A DNA stretch of 50,241 nt from Terriglobales bacterium (GTDB lineage Bacteria; Acidobacteriota; Terriglobia; Terriglobales; Acidobacteriaceae). The DNA is taken from the NCBI GenBank assembly GCA_035543055.1, contig DATKKJ010000029.1, forward strand, positions 1 through 50,241. The letters run 5' to 3'. The notes under the pieces were generated by a model. It made no database searches. It was not told the origin of the DNA and worked only from the letters and a program-made list of their open reading frames with translations. Shown piece after piece: positions 1 to 9,120 of this stretch. Every line of letters begins with the position of its first letter. The first letter of the stretch is position 1. A program made the position numbers and the translations under genes.

Positions 1-276
1 TTGCTCAACATCGCGAAGGATCTGGAGGCTTCCCACCTTCTCTACCTGAATATGGCTGTGAGCGGTCAGCTGCAATGTTTTGACCTGTCGGGCCGGATGG
101 TATTGGAAGAGAAAGGCAAACGCGCAGTCGCGGCAGGCGCCGTGGAGCACAACGCGCGCGTGGTGATGAAGCGCCTGGCGAAACAACTGGAGCCAAGGAT
201 CGGAGGCGAGTGCCTGGAGGTGGCGGGTGCGCCTGACGCAGCCCACGCCCCGCCGCATGCCACTGCTCAACGATAG
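1..276 (+). CDS. C-terminal end of an unrecognised protein (5' cut by window)
   Basis: The frame is open from the first base and stops with TAG at 274-276, so this is most likely the 3' end of a gene starting before the window; the TTG at base 1 need not be its start. The visible part has a stretch resembling a beta-strand pair around QLQCFDLSGRMV, then a helical segment ending in KRLAKQLEPRIGG. From memory this arrangement recurs in Acidobacterial secreted proteins of unknown function, but I cannot assign a role. The tail after about residue 70 is Ala/Pro/His-rich and probably disordered. The next gene follows in the same direction after 47 bases. Confidence 0.5.
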   Translation: MLNIAKDLEASHLLYLNMAVSGQLQCFDLSGRMVLEEKGKRAVAAGAVEHNARVVMKRLAKQLEPRIGGECLEVAGAPDAAHAPPHATAQR

Positions 277-323
277 CTCCGTTGGCCCATGCGGGCTGGC
301 CCGAGACGCTTTCTGAGGGAACC

Positions 324-971
324 ATGCTGATCGCACAGAGATATCTGTCGGCCATGTTGAGTTTCATTCTGGCGGCGTCGAGTGTCGGCGCTCCCGCCCA
401 GAGCTTTCAGGAGCAAGATTCTGCCTCCCCGACCCCGGCGCCGCCTCCGGCGACCGCCGAGCCCGCGAAGACTCCGACGCCTCCGGCAGGCGCAGGCACC
501 TTACCGGTTCGTCCCGCCAAAGCACTTCTCAGAGCAGGCTCCGAAGTGCCGTTGAAGTTTGCGCAGAGCGTGCACTCCCGTGTCTCCAAACCGGGAGACA
601 CAATCGAGTTGGCCCTGGCCGAGGACTTGAAAGTCGAAGATGCATTGGTGGCCCGAAAGGGAGCCCGCGTGATCGGCAAAGTGACGCGGACCAACAATCC
701 AAACTCAAGGGGCAAGGGCGGAGAACTGTACCTTCAGGTGGAGTTCCTCAAGGTAGGACGAAGCATGGTCAAGTTGAGGGGCGAGGGTGGTGGCAAGGAG
801 GGCAGCCACACATGCTGGGGATGCGTAGCGGTTAGCACTGCTATGTACGGCGTCGTCGGCGCCCTGTTTGCGATCCTGGGCACAGGTGGCAAGCAGTACG
901 TGATCAAAGAAGGCACACCGATCACGGCATATGTCGCCGAGGACATCGAACTACCGTTACAGCCAGAATGA
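324..971 (+). CDS. Secreted protein of unknown function with Pro-rich linker
   Basis: 215 residues. I start at the ATG at 324 because a GAGGGA ribosome site lies just before it and the signal peptide (hydrophobic residues about 7-24, Ala-rich cleavage area) then begins at the N-terminus; an upstream ATG at 282 would add a non-signal extension. A Pro/Ala/Thr-rich linker (about 30-65) leads to a beta-rich domain containing PLKFAQSVHSRVSKPGDTIE and a closing EGTPITAYVAEDIEL. Near residues 155-190 there is a small hydrophobic Gly/Ala-rich stretch that could insert in a membrane. From memory, similar domains occur in Acidobacterial envelope proteins; no enzymatic motif is visible. It converges on the penicillin-binding protein gene across a hairpin. 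Confidence 0.7.
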   Translation: MLIAQRYLSAMLSFILAASSVGAPAQSFQEQDSASPTPAPPPATAEPAKTPTPPAGAGTLPVRPAKALLRAGSEVPLKFAQSVHSRVSKPGDTIELALAEDLKVEDALVARKGARVIGKVTRTNNPNSRGKGGELYLQVEFLKVGRSMVKLRGEGGGKEGSHTCWGCVAVSTAMYGVVGALFAILGTGGKQYVIKEGTPITAYVAEDIELPLQPE

Positions 972-994
972 CGTTTGAGTCTGTGCGGCTTGGA

Positions 995-1020
995 TAGAGA
1001 CGCCCTGACGGGCGTCTCTA
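995..1020. terminator. Perfect 11-bp hairpin between convergent genes
   Basis: TAGAGACGCCC and its exact complement flank a 4-base loop. It sits between the stops of two convergent genes. Neither side has a proper T-run, so it may act as a bidirectional terminator or mRNA-end stabiliser, or be a dispersed palindromic repeat. Confidence 0.45.
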
Positions 1021-1035
1021 CCGGAAAATCTCTGA

Positions 1036-2262
1036 TTACTGGTTGGCGCCGAGGGTGGGGGAGCCGCTGCGGGTGGTGGTGGTCGCCTTGGTCTCGGTGA
1101 AGAAGCTGTGGTCGTAGAGGTTGCGGTACATGCGGCCGGCAATCTCGGCGGCCTTGGGGCCGTAGGTGGGGCGTCCGCCCTGGAGGAAGACCACGGTGAC
1201 GATGCGGCCATGCTGGGTATTGGTGTAGCTGGCGAACCAGCCGAAGCGGGTGCCGTCCTTGGAGCAGGTGCCGGTCTTGCCCAGGATCTCTTCTTCGCTG
1301 AAATTGTAACGGACGCTGCGGGCGGTGCCGTACTCGACCGCCCCGACCATGCCGTCGGCGATCTCCGGCAGCAGGGGTGCGATGTCGAGCTGCCGCTTGA
1401 CCATGGGCTGGAAGGCGGCGATCTCGGCGGGCGAGGCCGGGTGCTGCAGGTAGTAGAGCGTTCCGCCATTGGCGATGGCGGAGACCAGGGCGCCCAGTTG
1501 CAGGGGAGTCATGGAGATGCTCTCCCCGAAGGAGCACATCTTCCCTACCCCGCCGAGGCTGGGGGAAAGCTCCTCGCTGGGATAGACACCGAGATGCTCG
1601 CCCTCGAGGTTCCATCCCGCCAGCTCGCCCAGGCCGTAGAGGTGGGCGTAGTGGCGCACCTTCTCAAAACCGAGCTTGCGGCCCACGCGCTCGAAGTAGA
1701 CGTTGTTGGAATGGGCTAGTGCTTCCGTCAGATTCATGCGGGAACGGCGACCCAGGCGGATCTCGGTGTCTTTGGCGATGACGTGCTCACTGAGCGCGGC
1801 CAAGGCGACCGCCACCTTGATGGTGGAACAGGGCTGCGCGCCTTCGGACAGCGCCAGCTTCTGATTCACCATGGCCAGGATGCGGCCGCTGTTGGGGTCG
1901 ATGGCGACTACCGTGCCGTTCATATTGCCCAGAGCTTCCAGGGCAGCCTGGCGGACCACGGGGTCTTCTCCGGCGGTGACGTCGCCGGCGGTGAGGTCAT
2001 CGACATAAGAACTGGTGTAGAAACGCTCGTAATGACGGCGACGGCGGCGGGTCGGCCTGGCCTGGCTGGCCCTGGTCAGGGAGCGGCTGTGCGTCAGCCG
2101 GCCGATCTTGCTGCTGGTCTTGGGGCTCTCCGTGATGGAAGCGTCATTGGCATCGGACCTCGATGCCTTTGCACCCGTCGAACTCGCGCCCAAGGCGGCG
2201 AGCGATGCGAACAACACCACCACCAGAATCCAAAATAGCCGCATTGGCATGAACTTCGTCAT
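1036..2262 (-). CDS. Penicillin-binding transpeptidase-domain protein
   Basis: 408 residues from the ATG at 2262; a GTG at 2286 in the same frame is also possible. An N-terminal membrane segment (about 8-27) anchors it, followed by a basic, probably disordered region (about 60-80, with a run of arginines) and a single transpeptidase domain. The acyl-serine motifs are all present: SxxK as STIK (S146-K149), SxN as SNN (S185-N187) and KTG as KTGT (329-332). There is no glycosyltransferase domain and no dimerisation domain of FtsI length, so it is a small class B-like PBP or a PBP-related hydrolase. It lies downstream of the ftsZ region in the same direction, which fits a role in peptidoglycan crosslinking, but the exact substrate is not readable from sequence. 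Confidence 0.85.
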   Translation of the reverse strand: MTKFMPMRLFWILVVVLFASLAALGASSTGAKASRSDANDASITESPKTSSKIGRLTHSRSLTRASQARPTRRRRRHYERFYTSSYVDDLTAGDVTAGEDPVVRQAALEALGNMNGTVVAIDPNSGRILAMVNQKLALSEGAQPCSTIKVAVALAALSEHVIAKDTEIRLGRRSRMNLTEALAHSNNVYFERVGRKLGFEKVRHYAHLYGLGELAGWNLEGEHLGVYPSEELSPSLGGVGKMCSFGESISMTPLQLGALVSAIANGGTLYYLQHPASPAEIAAFQPMVKRQLDIAPLLPEIADGMVGAVEYGTARSVRYNFSEEEILGKTGTCSKDGTRFGWFASYTNTQHGRIVTVVFLQGGRPTYGPKAAEIAGRMYRNLYDHSFFTETKATTTTRSGSPTLGANQ

Positions 2263-2424
2263 CCGTCCCAGAGCCTGATTCGACACCGCGACCCTGTCCT
2301 ACGGTCGAAAGGTGCTGTCGCGGAGAGAACGGCAGAGCTCTTGCGATAGTAAGAGAGCTGCGGATGTGAATTCAACGGAAAAGTGCGCACGAACGACCAA
2401 GCCCCAACGTTTTTTCTTGATACG

Positions 2425-2444
2425 GCAGCTCCGAGCGGAGCTGC
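2425..2444. terminator. 8-bp hairpin in the gap upstream of the PBP gene
   Basis: GCAGCTCC and GGAGCTGC flank a GAGC loop. It lies after the stop of the receiver/PilZ/RDD gene (minus strand), but the minus-strand side carries A-rich rather than T-rich sequence, so terminator function is doubtful. The rest of the gap 2263-2498 shows no gene. Confidence 0.3.
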
Positions 2445-2498
2445 GGAAAGCAGTGGGCAGTAGGCAGTCGCCACTCGCCAGAAAACCCGCGTTTGGCG

Positions 2499-3713
2499 CT
2501 AGCGGATCGGGGAAATGGTGATGGGGCCCATGGAGACACGCTCGCCGACCACCGACGGAGCGGTCTCCTGAACGCAGTCGTGTACCTCTCCCAGGCGAAG
2601 GCGCAAGGCCGCTAACAGCAAGGCGACGGCCCTGCCGAGGCGCTCGCGACGGGTGAGAGGCTGCTCGATCGCTTCCCGGTTGCCCAGACGCGCCACCTGC
2701 GCTCCCGGCGTGCCGTTAGGATCGACCAGGAAGATGGAGTGGTAGGCCAGCCAGAAGAGGCCGGGCACCAGCAGGCCGATGGGCAAGGCCAGCTTGGACT
2801 GGGGCATGGTGGAGGAGAATTCGAAGACCAGGGCGCCGAACAGCACGGTGGCAGCGAGGACGATGGCCCCGTCCACGCAGGTCCCAAAGATGCGCTCCGC
2901 GGTGTTCTCGGCCGAAAGCGAGAGCAGGGCGGGATGGTCGCCGCCGACGCGAGTGCTGGGGGCGACCTCGATGCTGGCGGCGAAATCGCGTCTCTCCTCC
3001 GCCTGCTTGGCCCGGTTCCGGGTGGGCATGGCGATGCGCGAGGGCGCGACGCTGTTGACGAAGATCCATTCCTTGAGGGCTTCGAGGCATTGCTGCGGGA
3101 CATCGACGAAGCGGATGCCGGCGCGGCCGGAAGCGTCGGCCCAGGCGATCTCGCCGGCGAGCTGGAGCCGCTTCTTAGTGCCGGGAAGATCGAAGCGGAT
3201 CTGCAGGACCTTGCTGGCTTCCACCGGCGCCAGCGCCTGGATGGCCATGCCGCCTTCGCTGAGGTCGAGAATGATGGCCTGCTCGGCGTGAGAGTCCAGC
3301 TCCACGAAGGCCAGGGTCTGCACCTGCACGCGGATGGAACGACGCCCCATGCGGAAGATGAGGCCTTTCATGGCGCGAATGGTGCGGGCCACGGGCTCCG
3401 GCGACAGCGGCTTGCAGAGCACGAAATTGGCGCCGTTGTCGAGCGCTTCCTGCATGGCGCCGAGGTTCCCGACCAGAGCCAGGCTGACGGTGTTCTTGTT
3501 GTCGCCGGTCAGGCGGACGTAGCGCAGCATGTCGATGGCATCAGCCACCTGGCAGTCCACGATGACCGCCTCGAAGCGCTGGTTGAGCAGACGGTCGAGG
3601 GCCTGGTCGCGGTCGTGGCAGAGTTCAAGCGAGACTTCAAGCTCTCCCAGGACGTCACTGAGAACGTATATAGATTCCGATTCCTCGCAGAGGAGCAGCG
3701 CCTTCATTTCCAT
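2499..3713 (-). CDS. Receiver-like / PilZ / RDD-type membrane hybrid protein
   Basis: 404 residues from the ATG at 3713 (an ATG two codons later is equally possible; the upstream in-frame extension is low-complexity repeat sequence). Residues 1-120 resemble a response-regulator receiver: hydrophobic strands, an Asp at 53 in AVIVDCQ at the phosphoacceptor position and a late Lys in LCKPLSPEP. Residues about 130-240 look like a PilZ domain (c-di-GMP-binding family), with basic MGRRSIRVQVQ and DLSEGGMAIQ matching its D/NxSxxG motif. The C-terminal third has two hydrophobic segments (about 290-312 and 320-340) ending in FLVDPNGTPGAQV, characteristic of RDD membrane domains. It lies directly downstream of ftsZ in the same direction. 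Function unproven; a membrane-linked c-di-GMP effector is the natural inference. Confidence 0.7.
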   Translation of the reverse strand: MEMKALLLCEESESIYVLSDVLGELEVSLELCHDRDQALDRLLNQRFEAVIVDCQVADAIDMLRYVRLTGDNKNTVSLALVGNLGAMQEALDNGANFVLCKPLSPEPVARTIRAMKGLIFRMGRRSIRVQVQTLAFVELDSHAEQAIILDLSEGGMAIQALAPVEASKVLQIRFDLPGTKKRLQLAGEIAWADASGRAGIRFVDVPQQCLEALKEWIFVNSVAPSRIAMPTRNRAKQAEERRDFAASIEVAPSTRVGGDHPALLSLSAENTAERIFGTCVDGAIVLAATVLFGALVFEFSSTMPQSKLALPIGLLVPGLFWLAYHSIFLVDPNGTPGAQVARLGNREAIEQPLTRRERLGRAVALLLAALRLRLGEVHDCVQETAPSVVGERVSMGPITISPIR

Positions 3714-3800
3714 GGCAAAGGCGATGCTAGCCCGGGGATGACGACGGTCACATTGACGGCGGTGATTCCGGGGTAACCAAACAGGTTCCGGTCGTAGGTG

Positions 3801-3870
3801 ATAGGTGGTAGGTGGCAGGCGGCAGGAAGACGTCACCGGGCTCCCACCTCCTGCCGACTACCTCCTACCA
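3801..3870 (-). repeat. Imperfect inverted repeat after ftsZ
   Basis: Arms built from GGTAGG / GCAGG units (about 3806-3828) pair imperfectly with CCTCCTGCC / CTACC units (about 3844-3869). It follows the ftsZ stop, so it may end the dcw transcript. The same unit type recurs at 42533-42594, which suggests a dispersed repeat family used as gene-end hairpins. Confidence 0.45.
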
Positions 3871-3877
3871 ACCACTT

Positions 3878-5122
3878 CTAGCGATGTTCCCCGCGCTTGC
3901 GGATGAAGGCGGGGACGTCGAGGTCGTCCTCCTCCACGTTGCCCTTGACCGAATCCTTGACCGCATCGAGAGACGGGGTCTCGCGGTGCGGGATGGCGGC
4001 GGGAGGGCGGTCGGGAGCGCGCGAACCCACGGGCGCGATGGCCGGCGGGGCCGGCGGGCGCGGGGCGGTGGCGGCGAACGACGACTGCTGGCGCGCCTGG
4101 GCGATGGCCGCCTGGGCGGAGGTCACCTTCTCGCGCTTGGGCAGGTGGTCGGTCTTGAAGCCGGTGGCAATGACGGTGATCTTGACCTCGTCCTTCATCT
4201 TCTCGTCGTGCACGGCGCCAAAAATAATGTTGGCGTCCTCGTGGGCGGCGCTCTGGATGATGGTGGAGGCCTCGTTGACCTCGGCCAGCTTGAGGGAGCT
4301 GGAGCCGGTGATGTTGATGAGCAGGCCGCGCGCGCCGTCGATGGCGCCCGCCTCCAGCAGCGGCGAGGCGATGGCGCGGTTGGCGGCCTCGATGGCGCGG
4401 CGCTCGCCCCTGGCGGTGGCGGTGCCCATGACGGCGTAGCCCATGCCCGCCATGATGGCCTTCACGTCGGCGAAGTCGCGGTTGATGATGCCGGGGATGG
4501 TGATGATGTCGGAGATGCCCTGCACCGCCTGGCGCAGGATGTCGTCGGCCACGCGGAACGACTCGAAGAAACCGGCGTTCTGGGCGACGGCGAGCAGCTT
4601 CTCATTGGGGATGACGATGGTGGTGTCCACGGAGTCGATGAGCTCGGCGAGGCCGCGCTCCGCCTGGTTCATGCGCCGCTTGCCTTCAAAGGCGAAGGGC
4701 TTAGTGACCACGGCGACGGTGAGCGCGCCCATCTCGCTGGCCAGGGAGGCGATGATGGGTGCGGCGCCGGTGCCGGTGCCGCCGCCCAGGCCGGTGGTGA
4801 CGAAGACCATGTCGGCGCCTTCGAGGGCCTCGATGATCTTGTCGGCGTCTTCGAGCGCGGCTTTGCGCCCGATCTCGGGATTGGCGCCGGCGCCCAGGCC
4901 GTTGGTGAGCTTCACGCCGAGCTGGAGCTTGACCGGGGCACGCGACATCTGCAGCGCCTGCAGGTCGGTGTTGGCGGTCAGGAACTCGACGCCTTCCAGG
5001 CGGGCGTCGATCATGCGGTTGACGGCGTTGCCGCCGCCGCCACCCACGCCGATGACCTTGATCTTGGCGTTGTTGCGCGGATCTTCGCCGAACTCGATGC
5101 GGATATCGTTCTTTTCGCTCAT
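3878..5122 (-). CDS. ftsZ: Cell division protein FtsZ
   Basis: 414 residues. FtsZ is the tubulin-like GTPase that polymerises into the division ring. The tubulin signature GGGTGTG is at 113-119, the N-terminal Rossmann [13 protein letters not shown] at 25-37, and the T7 synergy loop that activates GTP hydrolysis is visible as [11 protein letters not shown]. After the globular part (to about 320) there is a Pro/Ala-rich linker, and the C-terminus has [11 protein letters not shown], the conserved peptide that binds FtsA and other partners. The ATG at 5122 follows a G-rich ribosome site. It is the last gene of the dcw cluster, 54 bases after ftsA. Confidence 0.98.
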   Translation of the reverse strand: MSEKNDIRIEFGEDPRNNAKIKVIGVGGGGGNAVNRMIDARLEGVEFLTANTDLQALQMSRAPVKLQLGVKLTNGLGAGANPEIGRKAALEDADKIIEALEGADMVFVTTGLGGGTGTGAAPIIASLASEMGALTVAVVTKPFAFEGKRRMNQAERGLAELIDSVDTTIVIPNEKLLAVAQNAGFFESFRVADDILRQAVQGISDIITIPGIINRDFADVKAIMAGMGYAVMGTATARGERRAIEAANRAIASPLLEAGAIDGARGLLINITGSSSLKLAEVNEASTIIQSAAHEDANIIFGAVHDEKMKDEVKITVIATGFKTDHLPKREKVTSAQAAIAQARQQSSFAATAPRPPAPPAIAPVGSRAPDRPPAAIPHRETPSLDAVKDSVKGNVEEDDLDVPAFIRKRGEHR

Positions 5123-5176
5123 GCTCTCAACCCCCCTGACCGAGTCGCTTTTGGCTCTTTGCTCTTGGCTCTTCGC

Positions 5177-6391
5177 TCATGCTCGTTTTGCGAACAGTGC
5201 TTTCAATTTCGAGGTGAAACTGCTGTCCTGTGTGCCGCGGGCCAGGCGGGCACGGTGTCCGTAAAGGATCATGCCGATGGTGCTGGCAAATTCCGGCTCC
5301 GCCAGCTGCGATGACATCTTGGAAATAGGCACGGGGACGGCCTTGCGCGCCGGACGGCGCAGGACGTCCTCGGCGATGTCGAGGATGCCGTTCAGACGGG
5401 AACCGCCGCCGGTGAGCACGACCCCGGCGGCGCAGAGCTCCAGCACCCCGGCCTGGCGGAGGTTGTCGCGCATCAGTTCGAACAGCTCGCGGGCGCGCGG
5501 TTCAATGATCTCGGCGAGAAAGCGCTGCCCCATGAGGCGCGAGGGGCGGTCGCCGACCGCGGGCACCTCGATCTCGTTCTGCTCCGGCACCTTGGTGACG
5601 ACGGCGCAACCGAAGAGCTTCTTGATCTTCTCGGCATCGGCGAGCGGGGTGCGCAGGCCGACGGCGACGTCGCTGGTGAAGTGGTCGCCGCCGATGGGCA
5701 CAACGCCGGAATGCACCACGGCCCCCTCGTGGAAGACGATGAGATCGGTGGAGCCGGCGCCGATGTCAGCCAGGCAGACGCCCAGCTCGCGCTCGTCGTT
5801 CTTGAGACAAGCGTCGGCGGCGGCCAGCGGCTCGAAGACGGTGTCGTCCACGTGGATGCCGGCACGGTTCAGGGCGGTGATGATGTTCTGGGCGGCGGTG
5901 GAGGCGGCGGTCACCACGTGCACCTGCACCTCCAGCTTGGCGCCAAGCATGCCGGCGGGATCGCGGATGCTTCCCTGCTCGTCGAGGATAAACTGCTGCG
6001 GCAGCAGGTGGAGGATCTCGCGGTCGTCGGGGAGAGTGATGGAGCGGGCGCGCTCGATGGCGGAGCGGACGTCGTCGCGAGTGATCTCACGGGAGCGGCC
6101 GACGTTGATGCCGCCGCGGCTGTTCACCCCGCGGACGTGGGCGCCGGCGACGCCGACCATCGCGCGCTCGACCGCCACGCCGGCGGACTGCTCGGCTTCT
6201 TCCACCGCCTTCTGCACCGAGAGCACCGCCTTCTCCAGGTCCACGATGACGCCCTTGCGCGAGCCGCGCGATTCGCAGACGCCGTGGCCGCGGTAGCGGG
6301 GACCGGAATCGGTCACCTCGGCGACCAGAGCGCAGGTCTTGGCGCTGCCCACATCGATGGCAGTCAACAGGTTGTGCTGGTCCTTATTCAT
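5177..6391 (-). CDS. ftsA: Cell division protein FtsA
   Basis: 404 residues. Actin-family ATPase that tethers FtsZ to the membrane. I start at the ATG at 6391, giving MNKDQHNLLTAIDVGSAKT with the phosphate-1 loop at once; the upstream in-frame extension only reads through ftsQ in another frame. Other actin-fold motifs are visible: DIGAGSTDLIVF (phosphate-2) and VVLTGGGSRLNGI (adenosine motif). The SHS2/1C subdomain insert lies at about 80-165. The C-terminus has basic and hydrophobic residues (FTSKLKALFAKRA), consistent with the membrane-targeting amphipathic helix of FtsA. Its start overlaps the ftsQ stop as ATGA, which indicates translational coupling. Confidence 0.96.
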   Translation of the reverse strand: MNKDQHNLLTAIDVGSAKTCALVAEVTDSGPRYRGHGVCESRGSRKGVIVDLEKAVLSVQKAVEEAEQSAGVAVERAMVGVAGAHVRGVNSRGGINVGRSREITRDDVRSAIERARSITLPDDREILHLLPQQFILDEQGSIRDPAGMLGAKLEVQVHVVTAASTAAQNIITALNRAGIHVDDTVFEPLAAADACLKNDERELGVCLADIGAGSTDLIVFHEGAVVHSGVVPIGGDHFTSDVAVGLRTPLADAEKIKKLFGCAVVTKVPEQNEIEVPAVGDRPSRLMGQRFLAEIIEPRARELFELMRDNLRQAGVLELCAAGVVLTGGGSRLNGILDIAEDVLRRPARKAVPVPISKMSSQLAEPEFASTIGMILYGHRARLARGTQDSSFTSKLKALFAKRA

Positions 6392-7401
6392 CTGCGGGCC
6401 CGGGTCCTCGGAGCCTTGGTTACCGCGGGCGGGGCTGCCACCACGGGCGCGGGTGCGAGCTTCTGGTCGGGGTTGACGACGATCTGTCCTTCGTAGCGCA
6501 GATCCACGGAGTCGAGCTTCTGGCCGGGCACCTGCTGACGCCACTCGGAGACATGGGCGAGGAAGGTCTTGTAGCGGCGCAGGAAGTCGGAAGAGCCCAT
6601 GTGCACCAGCACCGCGCCTTCGGCGTCGGGGACGATGATCTTCACATCCTCGGGGTCGGAGAGGTCCACCTCGCTGAGCGCCAGCGAGTAGTTGCCGCCC
6701 TCGGAGTCGAGGTCGCGGACCAGGGTGGAGTAAATCTTCATGCGGGCGGCGCGGGTGGACAGCGGCTCCGATTCCTGCATGCCGGTGATGACCGGGAACG
6801 AGTAGTGCGTCTGGCGGGTGGGAGGCATGTCCATGACCACGCCGGAGGCGTCGATGAGGGCGACGCGGGAGCCGATCTGCACGAAGGCGACGGGCGTGCG
6901 CTCCTTGATCTCGACGCGCAGGCGGTCGGGCAACAGGCGCATGACGCTGGCCGATTCCACCCAGGCGATGTCTTCGAGCTGCTTCTTGCGCTCGGAGAGC
7001 GGGACGAAGAAGACGTTGCGGCCGATGTCGGCGCCCATGACCTCCAGCACCTGGGCGCGGGTCACGTTCTGGGTGCCGCGGATCTCGATGTGGTCGCTGG
7101 TCTCCAGGCGGAAGCGCCAGGAGTGCGCGCCGTAGCGGTAGAGGGCGGTGCCGACGGCAGCGGCGACGGCAGCGGCCAGCAGGACAATGGCGGCGATCTT
7201 TACCTTCTGTGCGGTCTTGCGGGGCAGCGGGCCGCGGCGCACCGGCACGCGCCTCTGGCCGCGCAAGAATGGGGATTCTTCCTCGGTGTCGAGGTCGATC
7301 ACGCGATCGTCGATTTCGTCAACGGCGTCGCGCACCGCGCCGACCGGAGGCCGAGGCGGCCTTTCATCCTCTCGCGTGACCTGACCGTTATCGCGCGCCA
7401 T
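6388..7401 (-). CDS. ftsQ: Cell division protein FtsQ (POTRA domain)
   Basis: 337 residues from the ATG at 7401; a TTG at 7437 is the in-frame alternative. A charged cytoplasmic N-terminus (1-66) precedes a single membrane segment (67-87). Next come a POTRA domain (about 98-168, with HIEIRGTQNVTRAQVLEVMG) and the beta domain (VESASVMRLLPDRLRVEIKERTPVAFV). FtsQ links early and late division proteins in the divisome, with the bulk of the protein outside the cytoplasmic membrane. A Pro/Ala tail follows the beta domain. It overlaps ftsA by 4 bases. A 303-base gap containing a long palindrome separates it from murC, where many other dcw clusters carry murB and ddl. Confidence 0.92.
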   Translation of the reverse strand: MARDNGQVTREDERPPRPPVGAVRDAVDEIDDRVIDLDTEEESPFLRGQRRVPVRRGPLPRKTAQKVKIAAIVLLAAAVAAAVGTALYRYGAHSWRFRLETSDHIEIRGTQNVTRAQVLEVMGADIGRNVFFVPLSERKKQLEDIAWVESASVMRLLPDRLRVEIKERTPVAFVQIGSRVALIDASGVVMDMPPTRQTHYSFPVITGMQESEPLSTRAARMKIYSTLVRDLDSEGGNYSLALSEVDLSDPEDVKIIVPDAEGAVLVHMGSSDFLRRYKTFLAHVSEWRQQVPGQKLDSVDLRYEGQIVVNPDQKLAPAPVVAAPPAVTKAPRTRARR

Positions 7402-7570
7402 TCCCGATTGTGGAGGGAAACATCGCCTTGGCAGCAACTATAACTGCTTTCGTTGCAAGTTGAGACAGGGAAATTTGGGTGGCGTTGTGGATTTCTCTTC
7501 TAACCGCAGGGATCGCAGAGAACGCAGAGAAACCGAGGCTATGGAATTTCCCAGGGGGCGATATCCAAGT

Positions 7571-7677
7571 AGGCGTCATGCTGAGCGCCTTCAGGCGCGA
7601 AGCATCTCGCGTGCACGCGCGATCCACTTCACCGCGCGCGAGATCCTTCGAGGCTGAAGCCCCTCAGGATGACGCCT
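7571..7677. repeat. About 107-bp REP-like palindrome between murC and ftsQ
   Basis: Outer arms AGGCGTCATGCTGAG and CTCAGGATGACGCCT pair nearly perfectly. Inner parts (GAAGCATCTCGCG and CGCGAGATCCTTC; AGCGCCTTCAGGC and GGCTGAAGCCCCT) continue the imperfect stem. The right half is shared with the element near 9245-9283. The flank 7494-7530 also has GCAGAGAACGCAGAGA short repeats. In the dcw transcript this would form a large hairpin ahead of ftsQ. Confidence 0.7.
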
Positions 7678-7704
7678 TACTAGAGGTTCCGGCCATCTCG
7701 GCGG

Positions 7705-9120
7705 TTACGCGTTTTTCGCGGGGACCGTCTGAGCTCTCAGCGCCGAGAGGCGTTCGAGGATCTGCGGGCCGAGCTGGGAGACGTTGCCGGCGCCCAGAGT
7801 CAGGATCATGTCGCCGTCGTGGGCGACGGCGGTCACGGCGGTGATGGCGTCACCGAACGAAGGCACGTACATGGCGCTGCGCTTCCCGACTTCGGCGATG
7901 CGGCGGGCGAGGCGTTCGCCGGTGATGCCGGGGATGGGTGGCTCGCTGGCGGCGTAGATATCGAGCACGAAGATTGAATCGGCGTCGTGGAAGGCGCCGC
8001 CGAACTCGTCCATCAGAAGGTGGGTGCGGGTGAAGCGGTGGGGCTGGAATACCACGTGAATGCGCTTGTATCCACACTGGCGGGCGGCAGCCAGGGTGGC
8101 GCGGATCTCGGTGGGGTGGTGGCCGTAGTCGTCGATGACGGCGACACCCGCGGCCTGGCCGCGCAACTGGAAGCGGCGGTCCACGCCGCGGAAGCCGGCG
8201 AGAGCGGTGCGAATGTCGTAGGGCGTGACATCGAGGCCGATGCCCACCGCGATGGCCGCGCACGCGTTCAGCACATTGTGGGCGCCGGGCACGTGCAGGT
8301 CGAAGCTGCCCAGGTCGGCGCCACGGTAGGTGACGCGGAACTGGCTCATGGGGCGCCCGGCGCCCAGGCCGGGCTCGACCGAGGCGATGTGCAGGTCGGA
8401 CTCGGGACGCAGCCCGTAGGTCACGACCCGGCGCTGGACCCGGGGAATCAGGCCGCGCAGGCGCTCGTCGTCGTGGCAGAGGACGACCATGCCGTAGAAG
8501 GGGACGCGATCCATGAAATCGACGAAGGCGCGCTCGACGTCGTCCATGTCGCGGTAGCAGTCCATGTGCTCGCGGTCGATGTTGGTGACCACCGAGAGGA
8601 TGGGCGAGAGCTTGAGGAAGGAGCGGTCGCTCTCGTCGGCCTCGGCGACCAGGTACTGCGACTTGCCGAGGCGGGCGTTGGAGCCCAGGGCGTCCACCCG
8701 GCCGCCGACCACGACGGTGGGATCGAGGCCGCCGGCGGCCAGCACCGCCGCGACCATCGAAGTGGTGGTGGTCTTGCCGTGCATGCCGGCGATGGCGATG
8801 CCGTACTTCAGGCGCATGAGCTCGGCCAGCATCTCGGCGCGCGGGATGACCGGGAGGTGATGGCGACGGGCCTCGGCGACTTCGGGATTGTCCCTGGCGA
8901 TGGCGGAGCTGGTGACCACTACCTCGGCGCCGAGGATGTTCTCGGCGCGGTGCCCTTCGAACACGCTGGCGCCTAGCTTCTCCAGGCGTTCGGTGACCGC
9001 GGAACGTCGCAGGTCGGAGCCGGAGACCTTGTAGCCGAGGTTCAGCAGGACCTCGGCGATGCCGCTCATGCCGATGCCGCCGATGCCGACGAAGTGGACG
9101 CGTTGGAGCTTGGCGAACAT
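7705..9120 (-). CDS. murC: UDP-N-acetylmuramate--L-alanine ligase MurC
   Basis: 471 residues, normal for MurC. It adds the first L-Ala to UDP-MurNAc using ATP in the cytoplasm. Visible motifs are [17 protein letters not shown] at the N-terminus (UDP binding), [14 protein letters not shown] (ATP P-loop of Mur ligases), [11 protein letters not shown], the [13 protein letters not shown] stretch at the start of the C-terminal region and [10 protein letters not shown]. The ATG at 9120 has no clear ribosome site: directly upstream are tandem GTAGCTGGTAGCTA-type repeats that appear to have replaced normal leader sequence. MurG lies 176 bases upstream in the same direction. Confidence 0.97.
   Translation of the reverse strand: MFAKLQRVHFVGIGGIGMSGIAEVLLNLGYKVSGSDLRRSAVTERLEKLGASVFEGHRAENILGAEVVVTSSAIARDNPEVAEARRHHLPVIPRAEMLAELMRLKYGIAIAGMHGKTTTTSMVAAVLAAGGLDPTVVVGGRVDALGSNARLGKSQYLVAEADESDRSFLKLSPILSVVTNIDREHMDCYRDMDDVERAFVDFMDRVPFYGMVVLCHDDERLRGLIPRVQRRVVTYGLRPESDLHIASVEPGLGAGRPMSQFRVTYRGADLGSFDLHVPGAHNVLNACAAIAVGIGLDVTPYDIRTALAGFRGVDRRFQLRGQAAGVAVIDDYGHHPTEIRATLAAARQCGYKRIHVVFQPHRFTRTHLLMDEFGGAFHDADSIFVLDIYAASEPPIPGITGERLARRIAEVGKRSAMYVPSFGDAITAVTAVAHDGDMILTLGAGNVSQLGPQILERLSALRAQTVPAKNA

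Noticed and set aside
3812-5314. Long plus-strand open frame opposite ftsZ
   Set aside because: Same reason: low-complexity Gly/Val/Asp/Leu translation, shadow of a confirmed gene.
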